From assembly GCA_003388555.1 (NCBI GenBank), contig QQVD01000071.1:59055-123054 (forward strand): DNA of 64,000 nt. Direction: 5' to 3'. Source of the stretch: Acidobacteriota bacterium (lineage in GTDB: Bacteria > Acidobacteriota > Thermoanaerobaculia > Multivoradales > Multivoraceae). The notes under the pieces are model-generated. The model had not been told where the DNA came from and searched no databases. It saw only the letters and a program-made list of their open reading frames with translations. Below are positions 63,186-64,000 of this stretch, piece by piece. Each line of letters begins with the position of its first letter. Within the stretch, counting starts at the first letter, position 1. Position numbers and translations under genes: made by a program.

Positions 63186-63349
63186 GGACGGGACGAGCAG
63201 GACGGTCCCGGAGGCTGCCTCCTCGACGGGGCGGGTGCCGCCGCGGGCGGCTGCGGAATCGCCAGCCCGGGGAGCGGTGTTGTACATTGTGTAATCGGTC
63301 CCCGAACGGACTGGCCTGAGGGCCGAGTCGATCGAGGGACCCGAGAAAT

Positions 63350-63706
63350 GGGGGCGTCTGGCTTCGACGGGGAATCAGACGCTTCCGAGGTTGCGCGCCG
63401 AGTACCGTCTCGTTAAAACGGAACCTCAGAACTGCCAACGACAACTTGGCTCTGGCTGCGGCTTAAGACCCGCACCACGTTCTCGACCCGGCCCTGATCT
63501 ACGGCGGGGTCGCAGAGCGCTGACGAAGTAGATCGAAGGGCGGTCGGTGCTCCGACGACCGCCCGGATACTCTCGGAGCTAGCGACGCCGGGCGGCCGCC
63601 TTCCGCCACACCCGGCCGGGCGAATCCAAGAACGTGAAGGCTATGCGCGTAGACGCTTCGGAAGTGGGTTCTTCGGACGCGGGTTCAAATCCCGCCGCCT
63701 CCACCA
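63350..63706 (+). ncRNA. ssrA: Transfer-messenger RNA (tmRNA)
   Basis: The 5' end GGGGGCGTCTGGCTTCGACGGG pairs with the 3' CGCCTCC-ACCA, and the T-arm GCGGGTTCAAATCCCGC is intact. The reading frame at 63434-63466 is GCC AAC GAC AAC TTG GCT CTG GCT GCG GCT TAA, encoding the tag ANDNLALAAA. The one-piece form is about 357 nt. It rescues stalled ribosomes with SmpB. A direct repeat begins at its terminal CCACCA. Confidence 0.97.
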
Positions 63707-64000
63707 CTCCTCGCTGTCGCTCGTCGCCGGTGAGGCGGCGGGATTTTGGAGATGGGCGACCGGCCGTTCGGCTGAGGCGCCGCATCGCAATTCCCGCAGT
63801 GGCGTCCGGTAGAAGACGTTTCGGCTCTTCGAGGAGAACTCGTTGCGTTCGAGGAGTTCGTGGCGGCCACCACTCCTCGCTTTCGCTCGTCGCCGGTGAG
63901 GCGGCGGGATTTTGGAGATGGGCGACCGGCCGTTCGGCTGAGGCGCCGCATCGCAATTCCCGCAGTGGCGTCCGGTAGGAGACGTTTCGGTTCTTCGAGG
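63701..64000 (+). repeat. Direct tandem repeat with 166-bp period starting at the ssrA 3' end
   Basis: The 134 bp from CCACCACTCCTCGC at 63701-63834 recur at 63867-64000 with only three substitutions (positions 16, 116 and 125 of the unit). A 32-bp spacer separates them. The first copy starts on the CCACCA of tmRNA and the second runs to the window edge, so more copies may follow. The strong conservation includes the hairpin-forming CGCCGGTGAGGCGGCG. Confidence 0.95.

Noticed and set aside
63579..63956. Minus-strand frame containing AAGFEPASEEPTSE at the tmRNA 3' end
   Set aside because: This is the classic spurious translation of the tmRNA antisense strand, extended through the direct repeat.

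Overview
The window is G+C-rich bacterial chromosome from around the replication origin. dnaA-dnaN-recF-gyrB-gyrA lies on the minus strand, and tadA, rpmH-rnpA-yidD-yidC-jag and rsmG-parA-parB, with two perfect parS sites, lie about 12 kb away on the plus strand. A diderm (Gram-negative) cell is indicated by a YidC with a large N-terminal periplasmic domain, a PpiD-like chaperone and ComEA/pseudopilin genes. GTG and TTG starts, stop-start overlaps (TTGA, GTGA, ATGA) and a tadA-SRP RNA-dnaX-ybaB-recR block recur. I suspect Acidobacteriota (Thermoanaerobaculia-like) because bactofilin, class 1B PyrD/PyrK and fused ThrA occur together, but I cannot prove the phylum from sequence alone.

Layout. 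0-2 kb (minus): the 5' end of mreB and a FecR-domain membrane protein. 2-12 kb (plus): a PpiD-like foldase, ruvA-ruvB, a long polypyrimidine tract, a lipid/diacylglycerol kinase and the threonine operon thrA-thrB-thrC. 12-21 kb (minus): a phenolic-lipid-type cluster (type III polyketide synthase, isoprenylcysteine-methyltransferase-like protein, acyl carrier protein, fatty acyl-AMP ligase, FAD oxidoreductase), preceded by a sugar nucleotidyltransferase, a CYTH protein and an M20 peptidase. 21-32 kb (minus): CPBP protease, transaldolase-like aldolase, gyrA, gyrB, recF, dnaN, dnaA. 32-44 kb: mutY, a double cyclic-nucleotide-binding protein, two glycosyltransferases, two PLP aminotransferases, recR, ybaB, dnaX, SRP RNA, tadA. 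44-51 kb (plus): two tRNA-Ser genes, rpmH to parB, bactofilin. 51-64 kb: a membrane protein with an apparently dead alkaline-phosphatase fold, pyrK-pyrD-pyrF, two signal peptidases I, comEA and a pseudopilin, cutA, a trans-sulfuration enzyme, mtnA, tmRNA, and a long direct repeat starting at the tmRNA 3' end.

The most interesting items are the type III PKS cluster with its own FAAL/ACP loading pair, the phosphatase-fold membrane protein that has lost its metal ligands, rnpA without a usual in-frame start codon, the 166-bp repeat anchored on the ssrA 3' end, and 12-bp minisatellites with a common core at two unrelated gene junctions. No CRISPR array, insertion sequence or prophage gene was seen.
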